64,000 nucleotides of DNA from AP-15 sp963772295 (GTDB lineage Bacteria > Pseudomonadota > Alphaproteobacteria > ATCC43930 > CGMCC-115725). Location of the stretch: NCBI GenBank assembly GCA_963772295.1, contig CAVYWO010000006.1:9977-73976 (forward strand), read 5' to 3'. Made by a program: the position numbers and the translations under genes. The notes under the pieces were generated by a model. The model was given only the letters and a program-made list of their open reading frames with translations. It did not search any database and was not told the origin of the DNA. Of the stretch, positions 17,801 to 26,181 are shown in pieces. Each line of letters opens with the position of its first letter. Positions within the stretch are counted from its first letter, which is position 1.

Positions 17801-18801
17801 AGCGACCCTCCCGCATTCCCTCGACTCGCGAGGAGAATAGCGGCCATCGACCCAATTGCCATGCCGACGGCGGCGGAGCGGCGTTGGCGACCTCCCCAAA
17901 GCCCGGAACGCAGCCCAACCGGTCGGGGTATTCGCTAATCTGGTCATCCCGCCACTTCCCCTCGGGCCACAGCGCATCTCCCAAGGCCCCGCAAACGCAG
18001 CGGCCGGGTTGAGGGCAACACCGATCGCCGCGATCAGCAACACGAGGAACAGCTCGGCGTCGCGGTAGTCCTGCGGCTTCGACGACAGTGCCAACTCGGC
18101 GCCGGCACGGGGCCGAATGTGCGGTCATCGAGCTCCAGCCAGGCGACCGCGAGAAGGTCATCGCGAGCGGCCTCGCTCCCGGCGACGCCGAGCATCTGTG
18201 CGCGAACAGGATCGAGGCGCTGCCGAAAGCTGCGTCGGCGCGGCCCCCCGGCCGCCAACGTTCTGATCCGCCGGCACGGCGCCGACGCCAAGCTTCAGGC
18301 CGCCCGCCTTCGAGATCTGATGCTTGATCGCAGCCGGCGTGGAAGGGAGTTGAACGGAAGCGAATTAGGCGGGCGATCGACGACCCCGCCGCTCCCATCA
18401 TCCTGTCGGTGATCGCGAAAATCTCGATGCCTGCCTGCCGCGCGATCACCCCTTGTTCAGGAACCGTTCCCTAGAGTTTAGTCGCTATGGGTGCGGCCAA
18501 CATGAGCCCGCAGCCTATAACGATACCGACCAGCAGAATGACCGTCATGGGGGCACGAAGGGTAGTTCAACGCCAGACGATCGGTATAGTTCTCGTGATG
18601 GCTTAAGGAACCCGACGCTGGAGAGCGCCGGTGTCAAGGTAAGGCGCACAGCGGACATTCTTGAGGCGACGTTCTCTTCTGGAGAGCCGCATGATACGAC
18701 CAGAGCGCGATCCGCAAGAGTGAACCGCCCTTGCACGAAGATGCCGCGCGGGTCGGCAACGCCCGCGGGGGACTAAAATCGGGCACAATAGCCGTCATCA
18801 A

Positions 18802-19056
18802 TCAGCCTGGCGCCCCGTCCGGAGGATTGATGTGAGCGTCCGGCATAGCCGCGACCGAAGGGCGCATGCATAGGATCTTCACGTAATTCCCATCGGTGGA
18901 TGCGAGAGCGGTGCCGGCGATATAGGCCTGAGCGGAAAAGCCGCAGGTGAGCTCGTTCGATGCCGTCGGACCGACGATGACATCTATCGCATTACCCCTT
19001 TCGCAGTCCTGCGGTGCGAGGTGCATCGAGCAAATAAGTATCAGCACTTTGAACAT
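18802..19056 (-). CDS. Small cysteine-containing exported protein
   Basis: The 84-residue product begins MFKVLILICSMHLAPQDCER, a short hydrophobic signal, followed by NAIDVIVGPTASNELTCGFS, AQAYIAGTALASTDGNYVKI and LCMRPS. I recognise a family of small alphaproteobacterial proteins with the same order (ICS...DC...A...GP...CGF..QA...YVK..C.R) and no known function; the conserved cysteines suggest disulphides. The ATG at 19056 gives family length; an upstream in-frame ATG at 19113 is unlikely. Confidence 0.6.
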   Translation of the reverse strand: MFKVLILICSMHLAPQDCERGNAIDVIVGPTASNELTCGFSAQAYIAGTALASTDGNYVKILCMRPSVAAMPDAHINPPDGAPG

Positions 19057-19168
19057 TCTACGCCTGCCTAGGAGATGCTGCTTTAGAGACCGCCAGAGGG
19101 AGGATCGCCGCATCTTTAATGGTCTAAAACTAAAATGTCGAGAAAGTAGATAGTTAATTTAACCAATC

Positions 19169-19290
19169 AAGGCCATCCTCGCCACCCGTCCGATCTACCA
19201 CAGCAGCGATATGGCCATTCGCGGCCACGTGTTCTGCTCCTTTCTGGCCTTGCTGCTCGCCAAAGACGGGATACCGGCCGAGTGGCCACC
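19169..19290 (+). pseudogene. IS1634-family transposase C-terminal fragment
   Basis: Reads KAILATRPIYHSSDMAIRGH and VFCSFLALLLAKDG, near-identical to KAVLATRPIYHSGDMAIRGH and VFCSFLALVLAKEL in the transposase at 54297. This is the part of the IS1634/IS1182-like DDE domain holding the last catalytic region. Only about 40 codons survive. Confidence 0.75.
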
Positions 19291-19416
19291 ATCCTCGGTT
19301 ACCCCACCGAGAAGCTCAGCCAAATCGCTTGATCGAAAAATTTCAAATATTTTTGGCTAGGTCTAAGAGCTTGTGGCAGTGCTACGGGGGAAGAGCCGCG
19401 GGTGATCGCTCGATCA

Positions 19417-19454
19417 GGGTCCCCCCGCCCATGGTTGGGTCCTCTTTCGAACCT
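19417..19454 (+). repeat. Dispersed repeat family A, copy 3
   Basis: GGGTCCCCCCGCCCATGGTT then GGGTCCTCTTTCGAACCT; the most diverged copy. Confidence 0.65.
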
Positions 19455-19917
19455 GCCGCCTGATCCGGCGCGATAGGGGTCCCAGCCGCCGGAGCCGGGG
19501 CATTCCGCTCATCCCGTCCGGCACCGCGGCGGGGATTGCTGGTGTCGCAAAACGCGCTGTTGAACGTTTGTGCGACGCCGTAGGGCGCGCTCGCAGATGA
19601 GGGGTTTTGTCGCGATACCCTGTGGCATAATCACGTCGCGCAACACTTGGGCAGCGATTTCGCGACAGGCGGTCGGCGCGCGGCGAAGGCGCGCGAGGGC
19701 CTGGGCTGCCGTGCCAATAGGGCGGTCCCCGTCGAATTTTGGCGCTGCCCTTGCGTCTAAGCGCTTATGGCAGTCCTACCGGTCGCCGGGCGGGATCACC
19801 TCCGGCTCCGCCTCCGCCGACCCCCCCTGCCGCATCAGCCTCAGCGCCGCCTCGATCACGGCCACGTCTGCCGGGCTGTAAGCGCGAGGATTGAATGTTA
19901 AGCGCTTCTCGGGCACC

Positions 19918-20145
19918 TCAGGCTTGAGGTCGCATTCCCGCAACTCGTTTATTCTCACAGATCCCGCACTGATAGACAGGATCTCCCTTGACCGTCGAAG
20001 GATCGAAATGCTCCAAAATCACATATCCACAGTGGCCACAAATAAAATCGTCGACACCGGTGCCCGACATTCTTCTTTCTGTGCGCAGAATTGAACGATT
20101 TAGTGTGGTTACTGGACCGATCGGTATCATCGGAATCGTTGCCAT
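19918..20145 (-). CDS. Small zinc-ribbon-like protein
   Basis: The 75-residue protein starts MATIPMIPIGPVTTLNRSIL and carries FICGHCGYVILEHFDPSTVK then GDPVYQCGICENKRV: two CxxC knuckles 20-odd residues apart, the layout of a rubredoxin-like zinc ribbon. Similar short proteins (GP.DF.CG.CG.VILE.FDP..V.G.PVYQCG) occur across alphaproteobacteria with no assigned function. GGGGGAA directly precedes the ATG at 20145. The gene appears intact although surrounded by relics. Confidence 0.65.
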   Translation of the reverse strand: MATIPMIPIGPVTTLNRSILRTERRMSGTGVDDFICGHCGYVILEHFDPSTVKGDPVYQCGICENKRVAGMRPQA

Positions 20146-20847
20146 CTTCTTCCCCCGACAGATATTGGCGGAAGACCTTTTCATTCAAACTAGACCGTGA
20201 TCAACCCGGTTGCGCCACATGCCTCACTTTTGCCCCGGGTGACGGGTGGCTCGGCAGGGCATGACGAAGATGGCGACCTAGAACGCGTCGGGAATGCCGC
20301 GGCGTGTGGGCGAGGACGCCGATCACACGGTCGGTGCTCCTTCTGCTGATATGGTGTTTTCTGGCCACATAATTGATGCCGCCGATCAGGCAACGGCTGC
20401 CATTCTCATGGGCATGAGGACATCTTGGGTCTTTCCTCCTGTTTCGTCCGTGACCAGGTGTCCGGCGCATTTACCATAACATCCGTTATCCGGACTTTTG
20501 CCCCGACCTTTTTCAAGGGCTTGCCGGGGGCATTGGTTAATGAAACACGGCTGTAGAGAGCCAGTATTCGCCCACCCGCATATTACCTCGTTACTCGCTC
20601 CGCCCGTGCTTCGTCTTACCCGCCTTAACCTACCAGTCGGCACTTTTGAGTTCGCCAACGGTTTCCGACCGTTTTCTTCCACGAGGCCCGCAACATGGCT
20701 TCAATGCAACGTGTGACGAACGCTGAACACGCTATATGAGACTTGACGGCCCTGGGTGCGCTTTGCCTCACCGTTTGCTCGCCGCGTGAAACCGTACCTT
20801 TCTTGTGAAATGCGCACGCGGCTCCAAGACAGCTGGCACAGGACTTA
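20146..20847. other. No recognisable gene
   Basis: About 700 bases up to the left edge of duplicated block 2. Minus-strand frames such as 20386-20682 show no family. No repeat of families A or B was seen here. Confidence 0.45.
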
Positions 20848-20876
20848 CAAAATGGACATCTAGCGCACCCTGGACT

Positions 20877-21527
20877 TTAGGGATTCACCCGTACGTACAC
20901 CCCGGCAGAACCCGGTGCATGCGTCATGGCCTGCCGCATGCGCGGCGAATTGGGCGAGGAATGTTGCTGTTGCTCCTTCCACTCCGGGCTTTCGGGCACG
21001 GCCGTACTGGCAAATTCGTAGACTGTGCTGTAGCCGCTGGTACCCTCGAGAACCCGATAGCGGCGGGCGTAAATCACTCCCGGCACCTTGCGGTAGCCCG
21101 GCACATATTCCCTACTGTACCAGGCGTTCCACTCCGCATCGACCTCGGCGGGGACGGACATGCGGCCAATCTGCAACACCGGCGCCATGCCACGCTCCGG
21201 CATTTCCATGCCGTCCGGGTAAATCTGTTCCCCGACAATCCGTGTCAAATTCTTCCCAATCACGGACGGCGAGACTTTCTGTCCCCACGGCGTCCGCGGC
21301 CGGTTGGTAAACGCCGGCGTCTGCATCACCGCCACGCTTTCCAGTTCATAGCATGCCAGGTACTGCGGGCCACCCTTGACCGCCTCGTAGCGGGCCGCTG
21401 AGAGAATGCCGGGCACCGACAGCAATTCCGGTAGATGTTCCTCGTTATACCACTTGTTGAATTCCTGCACGTGCTGGGCGTCGATATCAACGTACACCAT
21501 GAAAATCCCACGACCTTTTTGTGCCAT
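20877..21527 (-). CDS. DUF4286-family protein (dimeric alpha/beta-barrel type), copy 2
   Basis: The 216-residue translation is identical, or nearly so, to that at 9911-10561; the visible base differences are mostly silent, indicating a recent duplication or gene conversion with protein-level constraint. It has the same two EthD-like halves (NKWYNEEHLPELLSVPGILS and AWYSREYVPGYRKVPGVIYA) and the same GAGGAG ribosome-binding site. Here the partner lactonase on the same strand is complete, so this is the functional version of the block. Confidence 0.82.
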   Translation of the reverse strand: MAQKGRGIFMVYVDIDAQHVQEFNKWYNEEHLPELLSVPGILSAARYEAVKGGPQYLACYELESVAVMQTPAFTNRPRTPWGQKVSPSVIGKNLTRIVGEQIYPDGMEMPERGMAPVLQIGRMSVPAEVDAEWNAWYSREYVPGYRKVPGVIYARRYRVLEGTSGYSTVYEFASTAVPESPEWKEQQQHSSPNSPRMRQAMTHAPGSAGVYVRVNP

Positions 21528-21652
21528 GTTTGCGTCTCCTCTGTGAAGCGTAGCCGCCATCGTTTTGCCTCGCCTCGTTGGCACCCGGTCCTCACGCCTG
21601 GAGCCCAGGAGACACACGAGACACCAACTAGGGAGCATCTTAGCTAAAACCT

Positions 21653-21980
21653 ATGCCGCCGTCCGATGTCATCGAAACAACCGTCGCCGAGGTCACCGCC
21701 GAGTTGCTGCGCCGGGGCGTCGGTCCCGACGAGGCGGTGTCGATCATCATCGAACCGGTCGAGGGGCTGGCTCTCGCGCGACGAAAATCGCGGGTGCGCG
21801 TGGTCGCCGCCGGTCTTACCGATACGGATATCGATCGACTGATCAAGCAGGCGCAGCAAAGAAGTCGAGCCGAACCTGGCCGAGGCCATCCGCCGGCGCT
21901 TTGCGCCGCTCGGCGGGGTCGATCTCGAACCGCCGCCGCATGGGACTGTTGACGCAGCGCCTTCGATCGATCCGTCGTAG
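21653..21980 (+). pseudogene. Unknown 108-residue protein, frameshifted copy 2
   Basis: Has the full internal part (ELLRRGVGPDEAVSIIIEPV, LALARRKSRVRVVAAGLTD) missing from copy 1, but an extra C near 21857 (CAGCAAAG instead of CAGAAAG) throws the end out of frame. Combining both copies gives 108 residues ending APSIDPS or APSFDPS. Each copy is damaged differently. No family recognised; the mix of acidic and basic helices could be a small regulator. Divergent from the DUF4286 gene. Confidence 0.5.
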
Positions 21981-22349
21981 ACGTCATAAGCGGCCGGTTT
22001 GATCGGGACTGCTGAACCGCGCGCCGACGTAACCCCGCACCCCTCCCCTTCCTATCGTGTCCGATTCGTTCCTGTAAAACAGCTCGTGCTCAACTCGCGC
22101 GTGATATGCCGAATGGCAGGAACGCGACGGCGCCTCGAAGGTGGTCGGTCCGCGACGCCGTGCTACCGAAAATCGGCTCGACCTAGGGCTAGAGGGTTGC
22201 CGCTTTTTTCGGCAAGCCGGTCATGCCCGCGCACCTGGCGGCCTCCCACCGCTTTTTCCGTCGAGCTATCCCCGGATTTTGGGGAAAGCCGGCATCAATA
22301 TCTTGGTGGGAGCGGCCGTGCCGCCAGACCCGCCGCCCGCCTTCGATCC
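21981..22349. other. Block sequence without a complete gene
   Basis: Counterpart of 10894-11283; no family recognised. Confidence 0.4.
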
Positions 22350-22388
22350 GTGATCGTTCTCGACACGAATGTGATCTCGGAGCTGATG
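22350..22388 (+). pseudogene. PIN-domain toxin N-terminal fragment, copy 2
   Basis: GTG-initiated VIVLDTNVISELM, same truncated PIN stub as at 11284. The rest of the toxin is missing. Confidence 0.55.
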
Positions 22389-22404
22389 ATCGGCTCCTGC
22401 ATGA

Positions 22405-23466
22405 TCACCCAAGACGGGTCGCCAGCACCGCCGCCGGCCGCCGGCCGACTTCCTCGACTGCCAGCGGCGTCAGCGCCCCGCTCTGTTGGTTGATGCGGTA
22501 CGAAGCTAGACGGCCCGACGCCGTGCCCGCGGCAAACAGAAAGTGCCCTGCCGGATCGAGGCAGAACGCACTGGGCACAGCCTCGGTTGGTATGTGCCCA
22601 GCTACCGTCAGATGCCCATCTGCGGGATCGACAGCGAAGGCGGCGATACTGCTGCCGCTAGCCGCGCGGTTGCCGACATAGAGGAATTGCCCGGAGGGCG
22701 TCAGGTGAATCTGCGAGCAGGTGGTGCGCTCACTGTGACCGGCGGGCAGACTCGAGATCGTCTGCTCGGCCGAGAGGGTGCCTTTCGCGCGGTCGAGCCG
22801 GTAGGCGGTCACGCTGCAGCCCTGCTCGTTGGAGAAATAGACGACATCGAGACTTGGGTGATGGATGTAGTGGCGGGGTCCGACGAGATCCCCCTGTTCA
22901 ACGCGGTGTGGCGTATTCTGGCTCAGCCGACCGGTCTGAGCGTCGAAGCGGTACTGCAAGATCACGTTGGGGCCGGGATTATTTTTCGGCTGCTCCAACA
23001 CATTGTCCTGGATGCGGGCGATATGGGGCACATAGGCGAAGCGGTTGGACGGATCGGCCGCGATTGCATGCGCCCCAACCGCAGTTTCCTGCTTGTCAAT
23101 GGCAGCCGGGCCAATGGTGCCGTCCGCCGAGATCGGATACACCGCGACATAGCCGCCCTGGTAATAGGCGGAGAGCATATATTGGCCCGTCTTGTCGGGC
23201 GCCAGAAAGGTCGGCGCATCCACCTGCGCTGCGGTCCCCAACAGCGATAGGCCGCCGGTCGCAGGATCGATCCGGTAGCTCGCGATCGATGGCCGCACGC
23301 GATAACCGACATACAGCGTGTTGCGGTCTGGACTGATTGCCGTGACCGATGGCCCGCCGGCCGCCGCTACCTCCGCCCGCTTCGCCAGCTCGCCGTTGCT
23401 CCCGTCTAAAGCGAAAACCCCAATTTTGTCGTCATCCTGCAACCCGACGTACAGCATGTCCGGCAT
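22405..23466 (-). CDS. Lactonase-family seven-bladed beta-propeller protein
   Basis: The 353-residue protein is made of repeated propeller blades: MLYVGLQDDDKIGVFALDGS, VTAISPDRNTLYVGYRVRPS, AHAIAADPSNRFAYVPHIAR, PRHYIHHPSLDVVYFSNEQG, and two later YVGNRAASGSSIAAFAVDP and PSAFCLDPAGHFLFAAGTAS blades. This is the Pgl/lactonase (PF10282) family, which includes 6-phosphogluconolactonase and muconate cycloisomerase-like members. No signal peptide, so probably cytoplasmic. AAAGGGACGG precedes the ATG. Together with the DUF4286 gene on the same strand it may act in sugar-lactone or aromatic lactone breakdown (inference). Copy 1 of this gene is the chimera at 11339. Confidence 0.85.
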   Translation of the reverse strand: MPDMLYVGLQDDDKIGVFALDGSNGELAKRAEVAAAGGPSVTAISPDRNTLYVGYRVRPSIASYRIDPATGGLSLLGTAAQVDAPTFLAPDKTGQYMLSAYYQGGYVAVYPISADGTIGPAAIDKQETAVGAHAIAADPSNRFAYVPHIARIQDNVLEQPKNNPGPNVILQYRFDAQTGRLSQNTPHRVEQGDLVGPRHYIHHPSLDVVYFSNEQGCSVTAYRLDRAKGTLSAEQTISSLPAGHSERTTCSQIHLTPSGQFLYVGNRAASGSSIAAFAVDPADGHLTVAGHIPTEAVPSAFCLDPAGHFLFAAGTASGRLASYRINQQSGALTPLAVEEVGRRPAAVLATRLG

Positions 23467-23594
23467 CGTTCACCGTCCCTTTCCCAGCGCTGTTGCTTGT
23501 CCACCCCACTTACGAGCACGCCATTATACCGACACGATCACGGTGACAGTCACCTATTATTAGGAAGCGTGATCGGCATCCCGAGGGCAGTTCG

Positions 23595-23744
23595 ATGACC
23601 GCAAAGAAGACTGCCAAGGCGGCCAAACCTTCGATGGTGGTCGCCAACGACCCTGACGATTTGAGGGGAACTCTGAAGAATATCGGCGGCTCACGTTCCG
23701 ATCACTGGAACAACATTGTTGCAAACCAGACGGTTCAGTCCTGA
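23595..23744 (+). pseudogene. N-terminal fragment of a conserved phage/mobile-element-type hypothetical
   Basis: A 49-codon frame from ATG 23595, with GAGGGCAG upstream, encodes NDPDDLRGTLKNIGGSRSDH then WNNIVANQTVQS and stops. I recognise this as the start of a family of roughly 150-190-residue proteins that continue ...WNN.LANQ..QALW. The usual body is missing and the sequence runs into repeat DNA, so the gene is truncated. Confidence 0.5.
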
Positions 23745-23970
23745 TCGGCCGGGCGATCGGAGCACGGGGCTGGTGCGCGCCAGGCCGTCGCCGAGGCGGG
23801 GCTGAGGGGCCTCGGCCCCGACTGCGGCGCCCTCGATCTCGTCGCACGACGGCGGAGCGGGACATCGTCGCCGGCGTCCACCGGCCGATATCGCCCAGGG
23901 CGGGATGGCCGAAAGAAGGTTCCACGACCGGGGCGGGGGGGGGGCCGCTGTGGAATTTTTCCTCTCTGCA

Positions 23971-24224
23971 TCTCGGCTCCCCCCGCCCACCTCCGGGTCC
24001 TCTTTCAAGGCTGCCATCCGATCTCGCGTCGAAGGGGTCCCAACCGTCGGGGTCGCGGGCAGTTCGGATACAAGATGAACTGGCTGCCCTCTCTCTTGTT
24101 CGCGCCACAGCTTGCGCAACTCGCGCAACTCGTCGCCCGGAATGCCATGTGTCCAGGATTATCTCGGACACAAGAATATCCAAAACACCGTCGATTACCT
24201 AAGACCAGGACGTTTCGATAACAT
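23971..24224 (+). repeat. 254-bp direct repeat, copy 1 (contains family A copy 4)
   Basis: Identical to 25071-25324 except one base (G at 24139, T at 25239); the offset is exactly 1100 bp. It begins TCTCGGCTCCCCCCGCCCAC (family A core 23975-24012) and ends in a tyrosine-recombinase tail. It forms the left part of a tandem duplication with the following gene. Confidence 0.95.
24142..24224 (+). pseudogene. Tyrosine recombinase C-terminal fragment, copy 1
   Basis: Reads CVQDYLGHKNIQNTVDYLRP then GRFDNI: the last conserved box of tyrosine integrases, with the LGH histidine and the nucleophile tyrosine eleven residues apart. The rest of the integrase is absent. Here the frame continues without stop into the next gene because the normal end is replaced after 24224. 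Confidence 0.65.
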
Positions 24225-24282
24225 TCTCGGTGAGTTCACCCGAGATTGTCAGGCGGGTGAGCCGAGAGGAGTGGCTTTTCCG

Positions 24283-24882
24283 ATGAACCAAGCCCCAGCC
24301 GTGTCGGCACTGTCGGCTGCCGCGGCCCGTATGCGGAAATACCGAGAACGCCGCCGCCAGGGCGAAACGATCGTGAGCCTGAAACTCGGGTTGAGCGATA
24401 TCTCCGATCTGGCTGCGCTGGACTGGATGCCTGCAGTCGTTCGCACCGATAAGAACGCCCTTTGCGGTGCGCTCATCGAGTTGATCGAGCAGGCGATCGC
24501 GTTGCGCATAACCCCCACGACGACAACATCGGAGGGCACCCGCTTCGCGCCGTTGTGCGCAACCGCGGGACCGACCATAACTGAATGCGATGAAGCGCTG
24601 TCACCACGGGTCAGGACATCTGCCGAACCCGGCGAGGTTTTTGGTGCCACCGCGGCCGCCGCCGAAATCGTCGAGGACCATCCTCCCGGTCTCCAGCCAC
24701 GGGCCGAGCGGAATCGGCCGTTTGAGATCGACCCAGTCGAATTTTGGGAGCCGCGACTGGTTTTGTACCTGCGACGGAAAATGTGGATGCCGGGGTGGGG
24801 GCCGCGGCCGGACCAGGATGGCTGCCAAGCTCCCGCGTGGCTCCTGGAGGCCACTGGCATGTGGCCGTCAGGGCTGGCGTAA
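24283..24882 (+). CDS. Basic N-terminus (RMRKYRERRRQ) hypothetical protein, paralog 1
   Basis: The 199-residue protein starts MNQAPAVSALSAAAARMRKY with RERRRQGETIVSLKLGLSDI; similar basic-helix starts (AAARMRxYRxRRRxG...V.V.L...) occur in small alphaproteobacterial prophage or plasmid proteins of unknown function. A variable middle is followed by a conserved end: FEIDPVEFWEPRLVLYLRRK and MWMPGWGPRPDQ, then WLLE...WPSGLA. DNA binding by the basic part is inference. GAGAGGAG stands ten bases before the ATG. The paralog at 25486 is about 75% identical, so the unit was duplicated in tandem and then diverged. Confidence 0.6.
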   Translation: MNQAPAVSALSAAAARMRKYRERRRQGETIVSLKLGLSDISDLAALDWMPAVVRTDKNALCGALIELIEQAIALRITPTTTTSEGTRFAPLCATAGPTITECDEALSPRVRTSAEPGEVFGATAAAAEIVEDHPPGLQPRAERNRPFEIDPVEFWEPRLVLYLRRKMWMPGWGPRPDQDGCQAPAWLLEATGMWPSGLA

Positions 24883-25070
24883 GTCCCGCCCTTGGGCGCG
24901 GCACCTCCACCGCAAAACCTCCAATCAATCCTGCGTGGATGAGCCGCCGGACCTCCCGTAGGCCGAAGGGGGACCCGCGGTAACCGCAATTCGCCAGCGG
25001 AAGAGGTGTCGCCTCGCGCGCGGGCGCAGGCGTGCGGGCGTGCCATTAGGGGAGGCAGGCGCATGAAGCC
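24883..25070. other. Spacer of the tandem duplication
   Basis: No gene. The phrase GGTGTCGCCTCGCGCG near 24998 reappears in altered form after the second paralog near 26125, so the duplicated unit includes this tail. Confidence 0.5.
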
Positions 25071-25324
25071 TCTCGGCTCCCCCCGCCCACCTCCGGGTCC
25101 TCTTTCAAGGCTGCCATCCGATCTCGCGTCGAAGGGGTCCCAACCGTCGGGGTCGCGGGCAGTTCGGATACAAGATGAACTGGCTGCCCTCTCTCTTGTT
25201 CGCGCCACAGCTTGCGCAACTCGCGCAACTCGTCGCCCTGAATGCCATGTGTCCAGGATTATCTCGGACACAAGAATATCCAAAACACCGTCGATTACCT
25301 AAGACCAGGACGTTTCGATAACAT
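25071..25324 (+). repeat. 254-bp direct repeat, copy 2 (contains family A copy 5)
   Basis: Second copy of the 23971-24224 repeat; the family A core is at 25075-25112. Confidence 0.95.
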
Positions 25325-25334
25325 GTGGGAGTAG
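25242..25334 (+). pseudogene. Tyrosine recombinase C-terminal fragment, copy 2
   Basis: MPCVQDYLGHKNIQNTVDYL then RPGRFDNMWE and a TAG stop. This copy keeps the natural integrase end (compare RF..FW at the C-terminus of rhizobial FimB-like integrases), so it is the ancestral arrangement and copy 1 derives from it. Confidence 0.65.
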
Positions 25335-25485
25335 AAATCTCGACCGCCTGGGCTTATGACCGATGAAATGGCGACGAGGTGGTTGCTGATGCCATTGTCG
25401 AAGCTGTGGAACTTTTACGAGAAGACGGCGGCATAGACCCGACGAAGAGTTGTTTGGCGCGTCTACCGAGAGGAGTGACTTTCCG

Positions 25486-26073
25486 ATGAACCGAGCCTCA
25501 GCAGTGTCGGCACCATCGGCTGCCGCGGCACGCATGCGGAAATCCCGAGAACGCCGCCGCCAAGGCGACGTGATCGTGAGCCTGAAAGTCGGGTCGAGCG
25601 AGATCTCCGATCTGGTTGCGCTCGGCTGGATGCCTGCAACCGGTCCCGCCGATACGGACGCCCTTTGCGGCCCGCTCATCGAGCTGATCAAGCAGGCGAT
25701 CGCGTTGCGCGTAACACCATCGACGACACCATCGGACGGTACCCACTTCGCGCCGTCGTGCGCAACCGTAACCGGATGCGATGAAGCGCTGTCACCGGGT
25801 CTCGGGACATCTGCCGAACCCGGCGAGGTTTTGGGTTCCAACGAGGGCGCGATTGAAATCGTCGAGGACCATCCTCCCGGGCCCCAGCCAGGGGCTGGGC
25901 CGACGCGGCCGTTTGAGATAGACCCCGTTGAGTTGTGGGAGCCGCGACTGGCTTTGTACCTGCGACGGAAAATGTGGATGCCGGGGTGGGGGCCGCGGCC
26001 TGGTCAGTTAGGGTGTGCCGCGCCCGAGTGGCTGCTCGATGAATATGGCATCCGGCCGTCGGGGTTGGCTTAG
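25486..26073 (+). CDS. Basic N-terminus (RMRKSRERRRQ) hypothetical protein, paralog 2
   Basis: The 195-residue paralog of the 24283 gene: MNRASAVSAPSAAAARMRKS, RERRRQGDVIVSLKVGSSEI, and the conserved end FEIDPVELWEPRLALYLRRK with MWMPGWGPRPGQ. The same GAGAGGAG ribosome-binding site is 10 bases upstream. Divergence is spread over the gene while the 254-bp upstream repeat is 99.6% identical, so the repeat has probably been homogenised by recombination. The conserved tail, not just the basic region, is under constraint and may be the functional core. Confidence 0.6.
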   Translation: MNRASAVSAPSAAAARMRKSRERRRQGDVIVSLKVGSSEISDLVALGWMPATGPADTDALCGPLIELIKQAIALRVTPSTTPSDGTHFAPSCATVTGCDEALSPGLGTSAEPGEVLGSNEGAIEIVEDHPPGPQPGAGPTRPFEIDPVELWEPRLALYLRRKMWMPGWGPRPGQLGCAAPEWLLDEYGIRPSGLA

Positions 26074-26181
26074 GCCCTCGGTGCGGCGCACCTATACAGC
26101 ACGAGGCTTCAGCCTTTGGTCAAGGGGTGCCGCCTCGCGCGGGCGCACGCACGCGGGCGTGCGTGACGCGTTACATCGGGC

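Larger units (their letters stand above)
17477..18801. other. Gene-poor stretch with repeats B3 and A2
   Basis: About 1.3 kb. A 304-codon minus-strand frame (17535-18449) crosses both repeats and changes character repeatedly, so it is judged spurious. One short hydrophobic stretch on the minus strand (LFLVLLIAAIGVALNPAAAF, near 18020) may be a relic of a membrane protein. Nothing else is recognised. Confidence 0.45.
19057..19917. other. Decayed stretch with a transposase fragment and repeat A3
   Basis: About 860 bases. Apart from the IS1634 fragment (19169-19290) and family A copy 3, only short frames of doubtful meaning are present, such as a minus-strand peptide AYSPADVAVIEAALRLMRQG near 19870. 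Confidence 0.45.
20848..23007. repeat. Duplicated DUF4286-lactonase block, copy 2
   Basis: Matches 9881-11941 (see there); this copy continues past 23007 to the full lactonase gene, showing that copy 1 was cut by the intron junction. Copies are direct, about 11 kb apart. Confidence 0.9.

Noticed and set aside
17535..18449. 304-codon minus-strand open frame
   Set aside because: Runs through repeats A2 and B3; no domain, no ribosome-binding site; typical long open frame of high-GC non-coding DNA.
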